Of a stretch of DNA of 36,865 bases, positions 8,302 through 17,240 are shown one piece after another; position 1 is the first letter of the stretch; the number at the start of each line of letters is the position of its first letter. Source of the stretch: Corynebacterium phoceense (GTDB lineage: Bacteria > Actinomycetota > Actinomycetes > Mycobacteriales > Mycobacteriaceae). The stretch is taken from the NCBI RefSeq assembly GCF_900092335.1, contig NZ_LT596208.1, positions 1,274,170 through 1,311,034 on the forward strand. The letters run 5' to 3'. The notes beneath the pieces are model-generated. The model saw only the letters and a list, made by a program, of their open reading frames with translations. It was not told where the DNA came from and ran no database searches. Both the position numbers and the translations under genes were made by a program.

Positions 8302-9111
8302 ATGCAGCACGAGTATTTTGAGGTCGACGTTTTCGCCACTGCACCTTTCAGCGGTAACCCCCTGGGCGTCATCACGGGCGCAGATTCGCTCACCACCGCG
8401 CAGATGCAGAAAATCGCCAACTGGACGAATTTTTCAGAGACCACCTTCCTGCTCGAGCCCCACCACCCAGAGGCTGACTACCGCGTGCGCATTTTCACTC
8501 CCACAGAGGAGTTCGACTTCGCCGGCCACCCCACGCTAGGCACCGCCCGCGTCTTCAGCGAACTCACCGGCACACGCCGCGCCCTTGTCCAGGAATGCGG
8601 CGTGGGCTTGGTCCACCTGCGCGAGGAGGGCGGCGTCTATTCCTTCGCCACCCCACCTCTGCGCCGCGAAGGCGCTCTGAGCCCCGAAGAGCTCGAGGAG
8701 ACGTGCCGCTTCCTTAACATCACTCCCGCCGACGTCGTCGATTCCGGCTGGGTCGACAACGGCCCCGGCTGGCGGCTCATCCAGCTTGCCGATGCAGCCT
8801 CCGTCCGCGCCCTGCAGCCGTCCCCCATCCCCGGGGTCAAGGTCGGCGTCGTGGGCCTCGAAGCCTCCGGAAGCGAGACCACCTATGAGGTTCGCGCATT
8901 CACGTCCGCATTCGAAGACCCCGTCACCGGCTCGTTCAACGGCGGCGCCGCGCAGTTCCTCCGCGGCCGCGGCCTCGTGCCCAATACCTATGTCGCGGCG
9001 CAAGGCTCGCAGCTCGGTCGCGCCGGCCGCGTCCACATCCATGACGACGGCACCGATATCTGGGTCGGCGGCGCAGTCGCCATCCGCGTGCGCGGCACGC
9101 TGGAATCCTAA
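8302..9111 (+). CDS. PhzF family isomerase-like protein
   Basis: The 269-residue protein has the PhzF start motif YFEVDVFATAPFSGNPLGVI and the active-site segment WTNFSETTFLL, where E46 corresponds to the catalytic Glu of PhzF. The second domain contains EVRAFTSAFEDPVTGSFNG, matching the conserved repeat half of this diaminopimelate-epimerase fold. Family members isomerise small acids; only some make phenazines, and no other phenazine genes are present, so phenazine synthesis is not implied. The stop overlaps the ribosome-binding site of selO, which starts 8 nt later, so the two are probably one operon. Confidence 0.88.
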   Translation: MQHEYFEVDVFATAPFSGNPLGVITGADSLTTAQMQKIANWTNFSETTFLLEPHHPEADYRVRIFTPTEEFDFAGHPTLGTARVFSELTGTRRALVQECGVGLVHLREEGGVYSFATPPLRREGALSPEELEETCRFLNITPADVVDSGWVDNGPGWRLIQLADAASVRALQPSPIPGVKVGVVGLEASGSETTYEVRAFTSAFEDPVTGSFNGGAAQFLRGRGLVPNTYVAAQGSQLGRAGRVHIHDDGTDIWVGGAVAIRVRGTLES

Positions 9112-9119
9112 GGAGCACC

Positions 9120-10493
9120 ATGCACCCCTCCATCGAGCACAGCTACGCCAGAGCACTTCCGGACCTCGTCGCGGCCGCGCGCGGCGAAAGCCATCCCGAC
9201 GCCCGTCTCGTGCTGCTCAACGAGGAACTCGCCACCGAGCTCGGCTTCGACGCGGAGTGGCTGCGTTCGCCCGAGGGCATCGAGTTTCTCCTCGGCCACG
9301 GCGAAGAGTTCTACGCCATGGCGTACGCGGGCTACCAATTCGGCCAGTTCAATCCCCGCATGGGCGATGGCCGCGCACTGCTTCTCGGCGAGGTCGTCGA
9401 CGGCGACGGCGCCCGTTGGGATCTCCACGCCAAAGGCACCGGTCGCACGCCGTTTTCTCGTCCGGGCTCGGACGGCCGCGGCACGCTGCGTTCCATGCTG
9501 CGCGAATACCTCGTCTCCTCGGCGCTTCACGCACTTGGCGTGCCTACCACCCGACCGCTGGCGGTACTCTCCACCGGTCGCAAGATTCAACGCCAGATGG
9601 TCGAGCCCGCCGGCGTCATCGTGCGCGTCGCCGCCAGCCATATCCGTGTGGGCACGGTCCACTACGCGCAGATGGTCGGTGAAGACACGCTGCGCACCCT
9701 CGCCAACGTTGCTATCGAGCGCCACTATCCCGACCTTGCCGCAGGCGACTACACGGGACTCTACGAATCAGTCATGGCATCCCAAATCCGTACCGTCGCC
9801 GCGTGGCAGCGCCTCGGCTTCCTCCACGGCGTCATGAACACGGATAACACGACGCTTACCGGCGAGACCATCGACTTCGGCCCTTGCGCCTTCGTCGAAA
9901 CCTTCGATCACGACACGGTGTACTCCTCCATCGACACGCAGGGCCGCTACCGCTTCGGCCACCAGCCCGGCATCCTCGGATGGAACCTCGCGCGCCTCGC
10001 CGAGTCCATGCTGCCGCTCTTCGACGCCGATCCCAACGAGGCCGTCTCCTTCGCGCAGGAGACCATCAACGGTTTCTACAACGCCTTCGAGACCGAACAC
10101 CACGCTCAACTCGCCCAGGCGCTCGGTCTCAAACCGGAGACCTCCCGCGAGCTCACCACGGATCTTCTCGCAGCGCTGCCTGACCACGAACTCACGCGGA
10201 CTCTCGCCGCGCTCCGCTACGGCGGCGATGTCCCGGCCGGAGCTTTGGCAGAATGGCAGCAGCGCTACGCGGCGGCAGCCCCCGCCGCGCCCTCGGAGAC
10301 CGGACCACGCGTCCCGGTTGTTATTCCCCGCAACCTCGCCGTCGAAGCCGCGCTGCGCGACGCGCCTACCGACATGAGCCAGTTTCTCCGATTACTCGAT
10401 GCCGTCACGCACCCGTTCACGCCGAACGACGAATTCGAGGCGCCCAGCGCCCCCGCACAGCTGGAGATGTACCGCACCTACTGCGGAACCTAA
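9120..10493 (+). CDS. selO: Protein adenylyltransferase SelO (YdiU/UPF0061)
   Basis: SelO is a pseudokinase that binds ATP inverted and AMPylates protein Ser, Thr or Tyr residues, linked to redox control in E. coli and mitochondria. The 457 residues include the glycine-rich segment DLHAKGTGRTPFSR (K105 in the expected lysine region), RSMLREYLVSSALHALGVPT, the catalytic-loop equivalent HGVMNTDN (236-243), and DFGP (252-255) in place of the kinase DFG. The length is close to E. coli YdiU (478). ATG 9120 is preceded by TAAGGAGCACC. It is downstream of phzF in a likely operon. Eukaryotic SelO has a terminal Cys/Sec near the C-terminus; this protein also ends in Cys-Gly-Thr (YRTYCGT), matching that redox-active position. 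Confidence 0.94.
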   Translation: MHPSIEHSYARALPDLVAAARGESHPDARLVLLNEELATELGFDAEWLRSPEGIEFLLGHGEEFYAMAYAGYQFGQFNPRMGDGRALLLGEVVDGDGARWDLHAKGTGRTPFSRPGSDGRGTLRSMLREYLVSSALHALGVPTTRPLAVLSTGRKIQRQMVEPAGVIVRVAASHIRVGTVHYAQMVGEDTLRTLANVAIERHYPDLAAGDYTGLYESVMASQIRTVAAWQRLGFLHGVMNTDNTTLTGETIDFGPCAFVETFDHDTVYSSIDTQGRYRFGHQPGILGWNLARLAESMLPLFDADPNEAVSFAQETINGFYNAFETEHHAQLAQALGLKPETSRELTTDLLAALPDHELTRTLAALRYGGDVPAGALAEWQQRYAAAAPAAPSETGPRVPVVIPRNLAVEAALRDAPTDMSQFLRLLDAVTHPFTPNDEFEAPSAPAQLEMYRTYCGT

Positions 10494-10590
10494 ACGGGCT
10501 CCAGCAGAAGACGCACGTATCGTCCCCGAACCTCCGGCGACGTCTACACGACGATACCCCGCATCTCATAAGATTTTCTTCCTCTATTAC

Positions 10591-10692
10591 CGCGAATCGG
10601 CGAGAACAACTACGCGAATCGGCGAAGGAATAGTCGCAAAACGGCGAAAGTGGTACCGCGAATCGGCGAAGGAATAGTCGCAAAACGGCGAA
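10591..10692. repeat. Five-copy array of a 14-bp motif at exact 22-bp spacing
   Basis: The motif CGCGAATCGGCGAA or its variant CGCAAAACGGCGAA begins at 10591, 10613, 10635, 10657 and 10679, so every step is exactly 22 bp, about two helical turns. Copies 1, 2 and 4 are the GAATC type (copy 1 ends GAG rather than GAA); copies 3 and 5 the AAAAC type. Copies 2+3 and 4+5 form a perfect 36-bp direct repeat (10613-10648 and 10657-10692). A degenerate GAATCG at 10705-10710 may be a sixth half-copy. The array ends about 28 bp before the -10 element of the following ATPase gene. Regular helical phasing suggests binding sites for an oligomeric protein. The rest of the 241-bp gap holds only an 8-bp inverted repeat (GTATCGTC 10517-10524, GACGATAC 10550-10557). 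Confidence 0.85.
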
Positions 10693-10720
10693 GACTATCA
10701 CTTTGAATCGCATTTTGCAC

Positions 10721-10726
10721 TAAAAT
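10721..10726 (+). promoter_or_regulatory. -10 element (TAAAAT) of the DUF4143 ATPase gene
   Basis: TAAAAT lies 8 nt before ATG 10735 in an AT-richer stretch, immediately downstream of the 22-bp array. The transcript would have almost no leader. Confidence 0.5.
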
Positions 10727-10734
10727 ACGAGCTC

Positions 10735-12021
10735 ATGAGCGGTTACGTCATCCAACGCAATATCATGCCCCGGGCGAAGGAAATCCTCGCTTTTAGCCCC
10801 GTGACTGTTATCTCGGGCGGACGTCAGACGGGCAAGAGCACCCTCGCCCAAGAGCTCGTACGAGATACCGATGCAGTCGTCGCCAATCTCGACGTTGAGG
10901 CGTACCGCGAGGCCGCAGATGCTGATCCTGACGGATTCATTCGCCAGTTCAGCGACCGGCCCCTCGTCATCGACGAGATCCAACGCGTTCCGAAGCTCTT
11001 TCTCGCCATCAAGGCGGCCGTCGACGCTGACCGTCGGCCGGGACGCTTCGTCGTGACTGGGTCGTCCAACTTCTTTAGCCTGTCCGGGACCGAGGAAAGC
11101 CTCGCAGGACGAGCCATCACCATCCCCATGCGCGGACTCAGCCAAGGCGAGCTACGCGGTATCACTGACGATTTTGCAGCATGGGCATGGAAGCTGCCGG
11201 AGAATCCGTCGCCACAGCTCGACCTCCCGGAACTCAGCCGTCGTGACTATCTCACTACCGTCGTGCAGAGCAGCTTCCCGGAGATCCACAATGCACCCGC
11301 CGCCCTGGCTGAGGCCTGGCTCGACGCCTATGTCGAGAGGGTGACCAACCTTGATGCACGCCTGGTCCGCCGAGTTCAGCACCCCGACCGTTTGGGGCGA
11401 TTGTTGCGACTGCTCGCCGCGGAACCAGCCATGGAGTTTGTCGCAGCCAAAGCCGGTCGCAGTCTCGGCGTTCCGGCACGCAGCATCCCCGCGTACTTAG
11501 ACACGCTTCGCGATGTCTATCTCATCGACGAACTGGATCCCTGGGGACGCAACCTCTCGTCACGCGTGGCGGGGCGAAAGAAGGTGATGTTTAACGACAC
11601 CGCGATCGCGAGCATCCTGACCGGCACGGACGTGGAAAGCCTTGAATACGACATCGCGGGGCAGCTCACCGGCGGCCTCGTTGAGAATTTCGTTGCCACC
11701 GAATTAGCGAAACAACGCGCCTGGTCTTCGGTGAAATTCAATATCATGCACTACCGACATCGCGATGGCGAAGAGGTCGACCTCATCCTGGAAAACCGCC
11801 GCCACCAGATCGTCGCCATCGAAGTGAAGACGACCACCACCGTTCGTGCCCAGCATGTACGCAACCTTCGTTCGGTGAGGGACAAGGTAGGTGACGCATT
11901 TATCGCAGGAATTGTGCTCTACACGGGCACAAAAATACTGCCGTTCGGCGACAATATCTGGGCCGTGCCGATCAATGCTCTCTGGGAAACCGGAGAGGCC
12001 CACTCCCCGACCGAGGGTTAA
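10735..12021 (+). CDS. ATP-binding protein of the AAA / DUF4143 family
   Basis: The 428-residue protein has an N-terminal AAA-type ATPase domain: Walker A GGRQTGKST (G28-T36), Walker B LVIDEIQRVP (D80-E81) and a sensor-like FVVTGSSNF segment. The C-terminal DUF4143 region has a restriction-nuclease-like signature, EEVDLIL (D349) followed by VAIEVKTT (E363, K365), the D...ExK pattern. Such proteins are common and patchily distributed in bacteria; their function is unknown, and toxin, defence or DNA-maintenance roles have been proposed. Its placement beside a truncated trpB and behind a regular repeat array suggests a recently acquired or rearranged patch. It converges with the trpB remnant, 14 bp apart, with no terminator between them. 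Confidence 0.88.
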   Translation: MSGYVIQRNIMPRAKEILAFSPVTVISGGRQTGKSTLAQELVRDTDAVVANLDVEAYREAADADPDGFIRQFSDRPLVIDEIQRVPKLFLAIKAAVDADRRPGRFVVTGSSNFFSLSGTEESLAGRAITIPMRGLSQGELRGITDDFAAWAWKLPENPSPQLDLPELSRRDYLTTVVQSSFPEIHNAPAALAEAWLDAYVERVTNLDARLVRRVQHPDRLGRLLRLLAAEPAMEFVAAKAGRSLGVPARSIPAYLDTLRDVYLIDELDPWGRNLSSRVAGRKKVMFNDTAIASILTGTDVESLEYDIAGQLTGGLVENFVATELAKQRAWSSVKFNIMHYRHRDGEEVDLILENRRHQIVAIEVKTTTTVRAQHVRNLRSVRDKVGDAFIAGIVLYTGTKILPFGDNIWAVPINALWETGEAHSPTEG

Positions 12022-12035
12022 AGCTCGGCCGCGGT

Positions 12036-12731
12036 TTAGAGTCCCTCGCGCGCGTTGGACTCGGCAGTCATCTCCGCGAGCACGCCCTCGATGTTGAGAT
12101 TGACTACCGGATGAGTGGCCGGGTCTTCGGCTGCCAAGTCGCCTTGGATGCGGCGGACGTAGTCCACGTCCTTATCGCCGCGACCGGAGAGAGTGACCAA
12201 GATGTTCATCTCCTCGCCGGTCTCCTCGCACTGCTGGGCGAGCTTGAGAGCATACGCCAGCGCGTGCGAGGACTCGAGCGCCGGGATGATGCCCTCGTAG
12301 CGTGAGAACATGCGGAAGGCATCGAGGGCCTCCGCGTCCGTGACGGCCGGGTACGCCGCGCGGCCGGTGTCCTTGAGGTAGGAGTGTTCCGGGCCGATAC
12401 CCGGGTAGTCCAGGCCCGCAGACACCGAATGCGGATGCAGGATCTCGCCGTCCTTGAGCAACGCATACGAGCAAGATCCGTGCAGGATGCCCACCACACC
12501 CTTGTTGAGCGGCGCGCCGTGCTTGTCCGTGTCAAGGCCCTCGCCTGCCGGCTCGACACCGATGAGGCGGACATTGTCGTTGCCTGCATACTGCTCGCCG
12601 TCCTCCATGCCGAGCAGGTACTCGGCGAAGGTGCCAATGGCGTTGGAGCCGCCTCCGGCGCAGGCCACGACGGCATCGGGAAGCGCACCGGTGCGCTCAA
12701 GCATCTGCGGACGCGACTCGCGGGACCAGGC
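12036..12731 (-). pseudogene. trpB: 5'-truncated tryptophan synthase beta subunit (trpB remnant)
   Basis: The frame encodes about 230 residues that match only the C-terminal half of TrpB. It begins at [20 protein letters not shown] and includes the phosphate-binding [30 protein letters not shown], and [16 protein letters not shown] close to the end. The N-terminal half with the PLP-binding lysine (HKxN motif) is absent, so the product cannot be a working synthase. The open frame continues upstream through the mqo terminator into the mqo 3' end, but that part has no TrpB character and no sensible start. The remaining frame has no stops, so the truncation looks recent. The break lies within about 10 bp of the end of the mqo terminator T-run, as if a deletion or recombination joined the two. 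Confidence 0.82.
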
Positions 12732-12737
12732 GGGGTG

Positions 12738-12782
12738 AAGAAAAATGACCAACGGCCCCCTCGCCGAAGCGAAAAGGGCCGT
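12738..12782 (-). terminator. mqo: mqo terminator
   Basis: On the minus strand ACGGCCCTTTTCGC pairs, with several G-U pairs, with GCGAGGGGGCCGT around TTCG. ATTTTTCTTC follows within a few bases. It begins 17 nt after the mqo stop. Confidence 0.85.
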
Positions 12783-12799
12783 GTATCCAGCGCGAGGAT

Positions 12800-14299
12800 T
12801 TACTGCTCGAGCTTGAGGGTCTTCTGGGTGTACTCCCACATCTCGTCGTAAAGCTTGACGTTCTTGGCGAGCGTCTCACCGTAGGACGGGATCATCTCCT
12901 GCAGCTTCGGGCCCCACTGGATCATGTGCTCACCGAAGCAACGCTCGATGAGTTCGACCATGACGGCCGGGGCGATGGAAGCTCCCGGGGAAGCGCCGAG
13001 CAGGCCGGCGATGTTGCCCTCCGGGTTGTTGATGAGCGTCGTACCGAACTCGAGGGAACCGAAGCGCGGTGCAGCGGCCGGCTTGATGACCTGGACGCGC
13101 TGGCCAGCGATGACGGTCTCCCAGTCAGCCGGGTCTGCGGACGGGACGTACTCCTTAAGGGTCTCAACGCGCTGCTCGAAGTCCTTGAGGACCTCGGAAA
13201 CCAGGTACTTGGTAAGGCCGAACTCCTGGGCGGCAACGCCGAGGTAGGACGGGATGTTGTCCGGACGTATGGACTTGAACAGGTCGAGGTAGGAACCCTT
13301 CTTCAGGAACTTCGGCGACCAACCACCGTACGGACCGAACAGCAGGCCCTTCTCGCCGTCGATGACGCGGGTGTCGAGGTGCGGCACGGACATCGGCGGA
13401 GCGCCCACAGCAGCCTTGCCGTAGACCTTGGCCTGGTGCTGGGAGATGAGCTCCGGGTTCTTGGCGCGCAGCCACAGACCAGAGACCGGGAAGCCAGCGT
13501 AGCCAGCAACTTCCTTGACGCCTGCCTTGCGCAGCAGGTCGAGGGCGTAGCCGCCTGCGCCGACGAAGACGAACTTCGCACGGATGACGGAGTAATCACC
13601 GGTGTGCACGTTCTTGGCGTACACCTTCCAGTTCGCACCATCGCGCTTGATGTCGATGACCTCGGAACCGTAGCGGATTTCGGTGCCGGATGCCTTGGCA
13701 GCAGTAAAGAACTGCTTCGCCAGGGCACCGAAGTTCACGTCGGTACCGGCATCGGTCCAGGAGATGGCGACCTTCTTAGAGTTGAAGTCGCGGCCCTTTG
13801 ACATGAGCGGCAGCTTCTCCTGGAAGACTGCGTCATCGTCGGAGAACTCCAGGCTCGGGAACATGTGGTTGTCCTTGAGCAGCTCGTAGCGGCGCTTCAG
13901 GTAATCGACCTGAATGGAGCCCTGAGCGAAGGACACGTGCGGAACCTGGTTGATGAAGGCCTTGGGATCCGTGAGGATGCCGTTGTTGAGCTGGTGTGCC
14001 CAGAACTGGCGGGAAACCTGGAACTTCTCGTTGACGCCGAAGGCCTTGGTCGCGTCAATGCGGCCGTTCTTCTCCGGGGTGTAGTTGAGCTCGCAGAGCG
14101 CGGAGTGGCCGGTACCGGCGTTGTTCCACGGAGAGGAGGACTCCAGAGCCGGACCGTCGAGGCGCTCGAACACCATCTGCGTCCAGCTCGGCTCTAGCTC
14201 ACGGAGCATGGCGCCGAGGGTAGCGGACATGATGCCGCCGCCGACGAGGGCTACATCAACTTCTTCAGTGACCTGTGCGGTCTTCTTTGCGGAGGACAC
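12800..14299 (-). CDS. mqo: Malate:quinone oxidoreductase
   Basis: Peripheral-membrane FAD enzyme that oxidises malate to oxaloacetate and reduces the quinone pool; in corynebacteria it is the main malate-oxidising step of the TCA cycle. The 499 residues match the usual length of about 500. The FAD-binding start is [16 protein letters not shown], followed by [20 protein letters not shown], a family hallmark. Later segments are [34 protein letters not shown] and the C-terminal [15 protein letters not shown] 14299 is chosen because AAAGAGG lies 9 nt upstream and the N-terminus then matches the family length; an upstream ATG at 14359 would add an uncharacteristic basic segment. I see no convincing promoter in the 348-bp gap before the divergent hydrolase gene. 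Confidence 0.96.
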   Translation of the reverse strand: MSSAKKTAQVTEEVDVALVGGGIMSATLGAMLRELEPSWTQMVFERLDGPALESSSPWNNAGTGHSALCELNYTPEKNGRIDATKAFGVNEKFQVSRQFWAHQLNNGILTDPKAFINQVPHVSFAQGSIQVDYLKRRYELLKDNHMFPSLEFSDDDAVFQEKLPLMSKGRDFNSKKVAISWTDAGTDVNFGALAKQFFTAAKASGTEIRYGSEVIDIKRDGANWKVYAKNVHTGDYSVIRAKFVFVGAGGYALDLLRKAGVKEVAGYAGFPVSGLWLRAKNPELISQHQAKVYGKAAVGAPPMSVPHLDTRVIDGEKGLLFGPYGGWSPKFLKKGSYLDLFKSIRPDNIPSYLGVAAQEFGLTKYLVSEVLKDFEQRVETLKEYVPSADPADWETVIAGQRVQVIKPAAAPRFGSLEFGTTLINNPEGNIAGLLGASPGASIAPAVMVELIERCFGEHMIQWGPKLQEMIPSYGETLAKNVKLYDEMWEYTQKTLKLEQ

Positions 14300-14647
14300 G
14301 GTGTTAAACCTCTTTGACTTTCGCTTGATCGTGCACGTCTTATAAAGCTGTGCGCTCATACCGCGCCGCGTGCAGGACCTAAGCTCTCCGATCAACCTGC
14401 GGTGTACGCATGTAAAGGCAGTCTCCTCGCGACTACCCAAGCCCACCAAAGACCTCAGTCACATCCGCGGCGCAAGCACTCAACGCATTACTTATCAACC
14501 TTACGCCTTTACCCACTCGCACAAATATCAGCCCAGCAGAACGCACGTACTGCCCATTTTGCGCACCATTCCCTACCCCCGTTCGTGCTCTCCAGCTCAC
14601 GGCGTACCCTCAAGCGGCCCCACTCGGCTATGGATAAGCTGGTCCAC
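14300..14647. other. Intergenic gap between mqo and the divergent hydrolase gene
   Basis: This gap should hold the promoters of both divergent genes. A TATAAG hexamer on the minus strand near 14338-14343 and TATGGA (14629-14634) on the plus strand are the best -10 candidates; neither fits the consensus well. I found no convincing operator, RNA gene or small coding region. Confidence 0.4.
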
Positions 14648-15634
14648 ATGAGCACTGAACTTCATTGGACCGAGGATATGCTGGGCCCCGACTTCACCCA
14701 GGCAACGCTTCCGCTGGGGCCGGACCCTGACGGCCAAGGCGATGTCTCCGCCACCCTCGTCGCCTACAAGCGTGACACCCCCGATTTCTCGCAGCGCCCT
14801 GCCCTCCTTTGGGTCCACGGCATGACGGACTATTTCTTTGATGCTCATGTCGCGCAGCATTATCAGGAGCTGGGCTACGCTTTCTATGCCGTCGACCTCC
14901 GCAAGTGTGGCCGCTCGCGCCGCGAGGGCCACACCTGGCACTACATTTCGGATCTCACGCTCTATTACCAGGATCTTGATGCCGCTCTCGCGGCCATCCC
15001 TAACTCCCGCGTCGTCCCCATGGGTCACTCCACGGGTGGGCTCATTTGCGCGCTGTGGCTCGACGCCGAACACCCTGAGCAGGTTCCTGGTCTTATCCTC
15101 AACGGTCCCTGGCTCGACATGATGAGCGTGCCCCGCCCGGTGGTCAAGGCGCTCTCCCCTGTCATCGACCGCGCTGGCAAACGCTTTCCGATGCTCGCCT
15201 TCCCCGGCGGTAACCTCACAGCCTTCGGCGATTCCATGCATGCCAGCAAGTATGGCGAGTGGGACTACGACCTCACCCTCAAGCCGCTGGGCGGTCACCG
15301 CAAGTACGTAGGCTGGCTGCGCGCCATCTTCGGTGGCTTTGCAAAGCTGCACCGCGGCGTCGACGTAGGCGTTCCCTACCTCACTATCTGCTCGACTCGC
15401 TCCATCCTGGGCAAGCCCTACTCGGAGGAAATCAACTACGTCGACTGCGTCGTCGACGTCACCCAAACCATGCACTGGGCACCCACCCTCGGCAAGGAGT
15501 GCACGCTGCGTCCCATCCATGGCGCACGCCACGAGGCTTTCGCCTCCCGCCCCGAAATCCGTCCCGAAGTCTTCCGCACGGTCGATGATTGGCTCGCCAC
15601 CCATCTCCCGGCCGAGCCGACGCCCAGTCACTAG
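14648..15634 (+). CDS. Alpha/beta hydrolase, monoglyceride-lipase-like
   Basis: A 328-residue cytoplasmic protein of the alpha/beta hydrolase (serine aminopeptidase S33 / lysophospholipase-like) class. The oxyanion strand is LLWVHGMTDYFFDAHVAQHY, the nucleophile elbow is GHSTGG with S128, and the base is probably H295 in HGARHEAFASRPEIR. The segment FYAVDLRKCGRSRREGHTW is the typical post-strand-4 DLRxxGxS motif. The substrate may be a lipid ester, but this is inferred from family only. An in-frame ATG at 14630 is possible. I prefer 14648 because a TATGGA hexamer at 14629-14634 would initiate transcription close to it, and STELHW is the plausible N-terminus. It lies upstream of mtr on the same strand, 205 bp apart. 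Confidence 0.82.
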   Translation: MSTELHWTEDMLGPDFTQATLPLGPDPDGQGDVSATLVAYKRDTPDFSQRPALLWVHGMTDYFFDAHVAQHYQELGYAFYAVDLRKCGRSRREGHTWHYISDLTLYYQDLDAALAAIPNSRVVPMGHSTGGLICALWLDAEHPEQVPGLILNGPWLDMMSVPRPVVKALSPVIDRAGKRFPMLAFPGGNLTAFGDSMHASKYGEWDYDLTLKPLGGHRKYVGWLRAIFGGFAKLHRGVDVGVPYLTICSTRSILGKPYSEEINYVDCVVDVTQTMHWAPTLGKECTLRPIHGARHEAFASRPEIRPEVFRTVDDWLATHLPAEPTPSH

Positions 15635-15699
15635 CCATCCATCGCCGACGTCCGCATCCGGCACAACCCAATCAGAAATAAAGATGTAGTCTGGGCTGT

Positions 15700-15778
15700 T
15701 TCCGCGAATATGCACGCCACGTAACAGCAGCGACAGTCTCCATTGCCGTTCAGCGGTCACATAGTTACTTCCGCGAAT
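15700..15778 (+). repeat. Two direct copies of TTCCGCGAAT upstream of mtr
   Basis: Identical 10-mers occur at 15700-15709 and 15769-15778, 69 bp apart, upstream of the mtr -10 element. They may be regulatory sites or chance. Confidence 0.3.
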
Positions 15779-15796
15779 CCGGCCAGCAGGCTTAGG

Positions 15797-15802
15797 TAAA
15801 AT
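15797..15802 (+). promoter_or_regulatory. mtr: -10 element (TAAAAT) of mtr
   Basis: TAAAAT lies 37 nt before the mtr TTG start and would give a leader of about 30 nt containing AAAGGAG. Confidence 0.55.
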
Positions 15803-15839
15803 ACACAACTTATTCCTATATATATTAAAGGAGAATACA

Positions 15840-17240
15840 TTGAACACCTCGAATACCAGCTCCCCCGCAACTCCGTCGGCGCATTACGACCTCATCATCA
15901 TCGGTACGGGCTCGGGAAATTCCATCCCCACCCCGGAGTACGACGATGTCTCCATCGCCATTATCGAGGAAGGCACGTTCGGCGGTACCTGCCTCAACGT
16001 CGGCTGCATCCCCACCAAGATGTATGTCTATGCCGCAGACGTCGCCCTTGCTGCACGCGAGGCAGGTCGTCTCGGACTCGATGCTCAGGTCAATAGCGTG
16101 GACTGGGACTCCATCGTTGACCGCGTCTTTACCAACCGCATCGACCGCATCGCGCAGGGCGGCGAAGCCTACCGCCGCGGCGACGAGACCCCGAACATCA
16201 CGGTCTATGACCAGCACGCCCGTTTCGTCGGCCCGAAGACCATCGAGGTCGGCGGCGAAGTCATCACCGGCGACCAGATCGTCATCGCCGCGGGCTCTCG
16301 CCCCACCATTCCGCCGGTCTACCGCAACTCTGGCGTGAAGTTCTACACCAACGAAGATGTCATGCGCATGCCCACACAGCCAAAGAGCCTCATCATCGTC
16401 GGCGGCGGCTACATCGCGATGGAGTTTGCCCACGTCTTCGACGGCCTGGGCACCAAGGTCACCATCGTCAACCGCTCAGAAAAGCTCTTGCGCTTCCTCG
16501 ATGAAGACCTTGTCACCCGTTTCAACGCCATCGCCCGGGAGCGCTTCGATATCCGCATCGGCAACGGCACTCTCCTCGAACAAACCGAGAACGGCGTCAA
16601 GCTCACCCTCGACAACGGCGAGACCGTTGAGGCCGACGCCATCCTCGTCGCCACCGGTCGCACCCCCAACGGCGATCTCATGGACGTGGACACCGCCGGC
16701 ATTGAAATGCACGAGGACGGTCGCATCAAGGTCGACGAGTACGGACGCACTACCGCCGAGGGCGTGTGGGCCCTGGGCGACGTCTCGTCGCCTTATATGC
16801 TCAAGCACGTCGCTAACGCTGAGACCCGTGCCATCTCGCACAACCTCCTGCACCACGACGACCTTCGCCCGATGCCGCACGAGCACGTCCCGTCTGCAAT
16901 CTTCACTCACCCGCAAATCGCCACCGTAGGCATGACCGAGGCTCAGGCTCGCGAGGCTGGCTACGACGTCACCGTCAAGGTCCAGAACTACGGCGACGTT
17001 GCCTACGGCTGGGCAATGGAGGACCACACCGGAATTGTGAAGCTCATCGCAGAACGCACCACCGGCAAACTCCTTGGCGCGCACTACTTCGGCCCTCAGG
17101 CATCCACGCTCATCCAGCAAATGATTACTGTGATGACATATGACCTCGATCTTCGCGACTTCGCGCGTAACCAGTACTGGATCCATCCGGCCCTTGCCGA
17201 GGTGACCGAGAACGCGATTTTAAGCCTCGAATTTGCCTAA
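15840..17240 (+). CDS. mtr: Mycothione reductase
   Basis: NADPH-dependent flavoenzyme that reduces mycothiol disulfide (mycothione), the actinobacterial counterpart of glutathione reductase. The 466 residues show the FAD-binding YDLIIIGTGSGNSIP (about 16-30), the redox-active GGTCLNVGC (C51 and C56), the NAD(P)H-binding SLIIVGGGYIAMEFAHVF, the ATGRTPNGD flavin motif and GVWALGDVSSPYMLKHVAN. The C-terminal dimer-interface motif YWIHPALAEVTENA contributes the His-Glu catalytic pair. The NSIP after the glycine motif is characteristic of mycothione reductases rather than other disulfide reductases. TTG is used as start, with AAAGGAG placed 7 nt upstream. Just after the stop lies a CRP/GlxR-like palindrome (17250-17265). 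Confidence 0.96.
   Translation: MNTSNTSSPATPSAHYDLIIIGTGSGNSIPTPEYDDVSIAIIEEGTFGGTCLNVGCIPTKMYVYAADVALAAREAGRLGLDAQVNSVDWDSIVDRVFTNRIDRIAQGGEAYRRGDETPNITVYDQHARFVGPKTIEVGGEVITGDQIVIAAGSRPTIPPVYRNSGVKFYTNEDVMRMPTQPKSLIIVGGGYIAMEFAHVFDGLGTKVTIVNRSEKLLRFLDEDLVTRFNAIARERFDIRIGNGTLLEQTENGVKLTLDNGETVEADAILVATGRTPNGDLMDVDTAGIEMHEDGRIKVDEYGRTTAEGVWALGDVSSPYMLKHVANAETRAISHNLLHHDDLRPMPHEHVPSAIFTHPQIATVGMTEAQAREAGYDVTVKVQNYGDVAYGWAMEDHTGIVKLIAERTTGKLLGAHYFGPQASTLIQQMITVMTYDLDLRDFARNQYWIHPALAEVTENAILSLEFA

Noticed and set aside
8302-9111. Phenazine biosynthesis cluster
   Set aside because: Only a PhzF-fold gene is present, without phzA-E or G; the family is broad.
10591-10692. CRISPR array
   Set aside because: Units are only 22 bp apart with no unique spacers of normal size, and no cas genes are near.
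10591-10692. Plasmid-type iterons and replication origin
   Set aside because: There is no replication initiator gene nearby, and the surroundings are chromosomal core genes.
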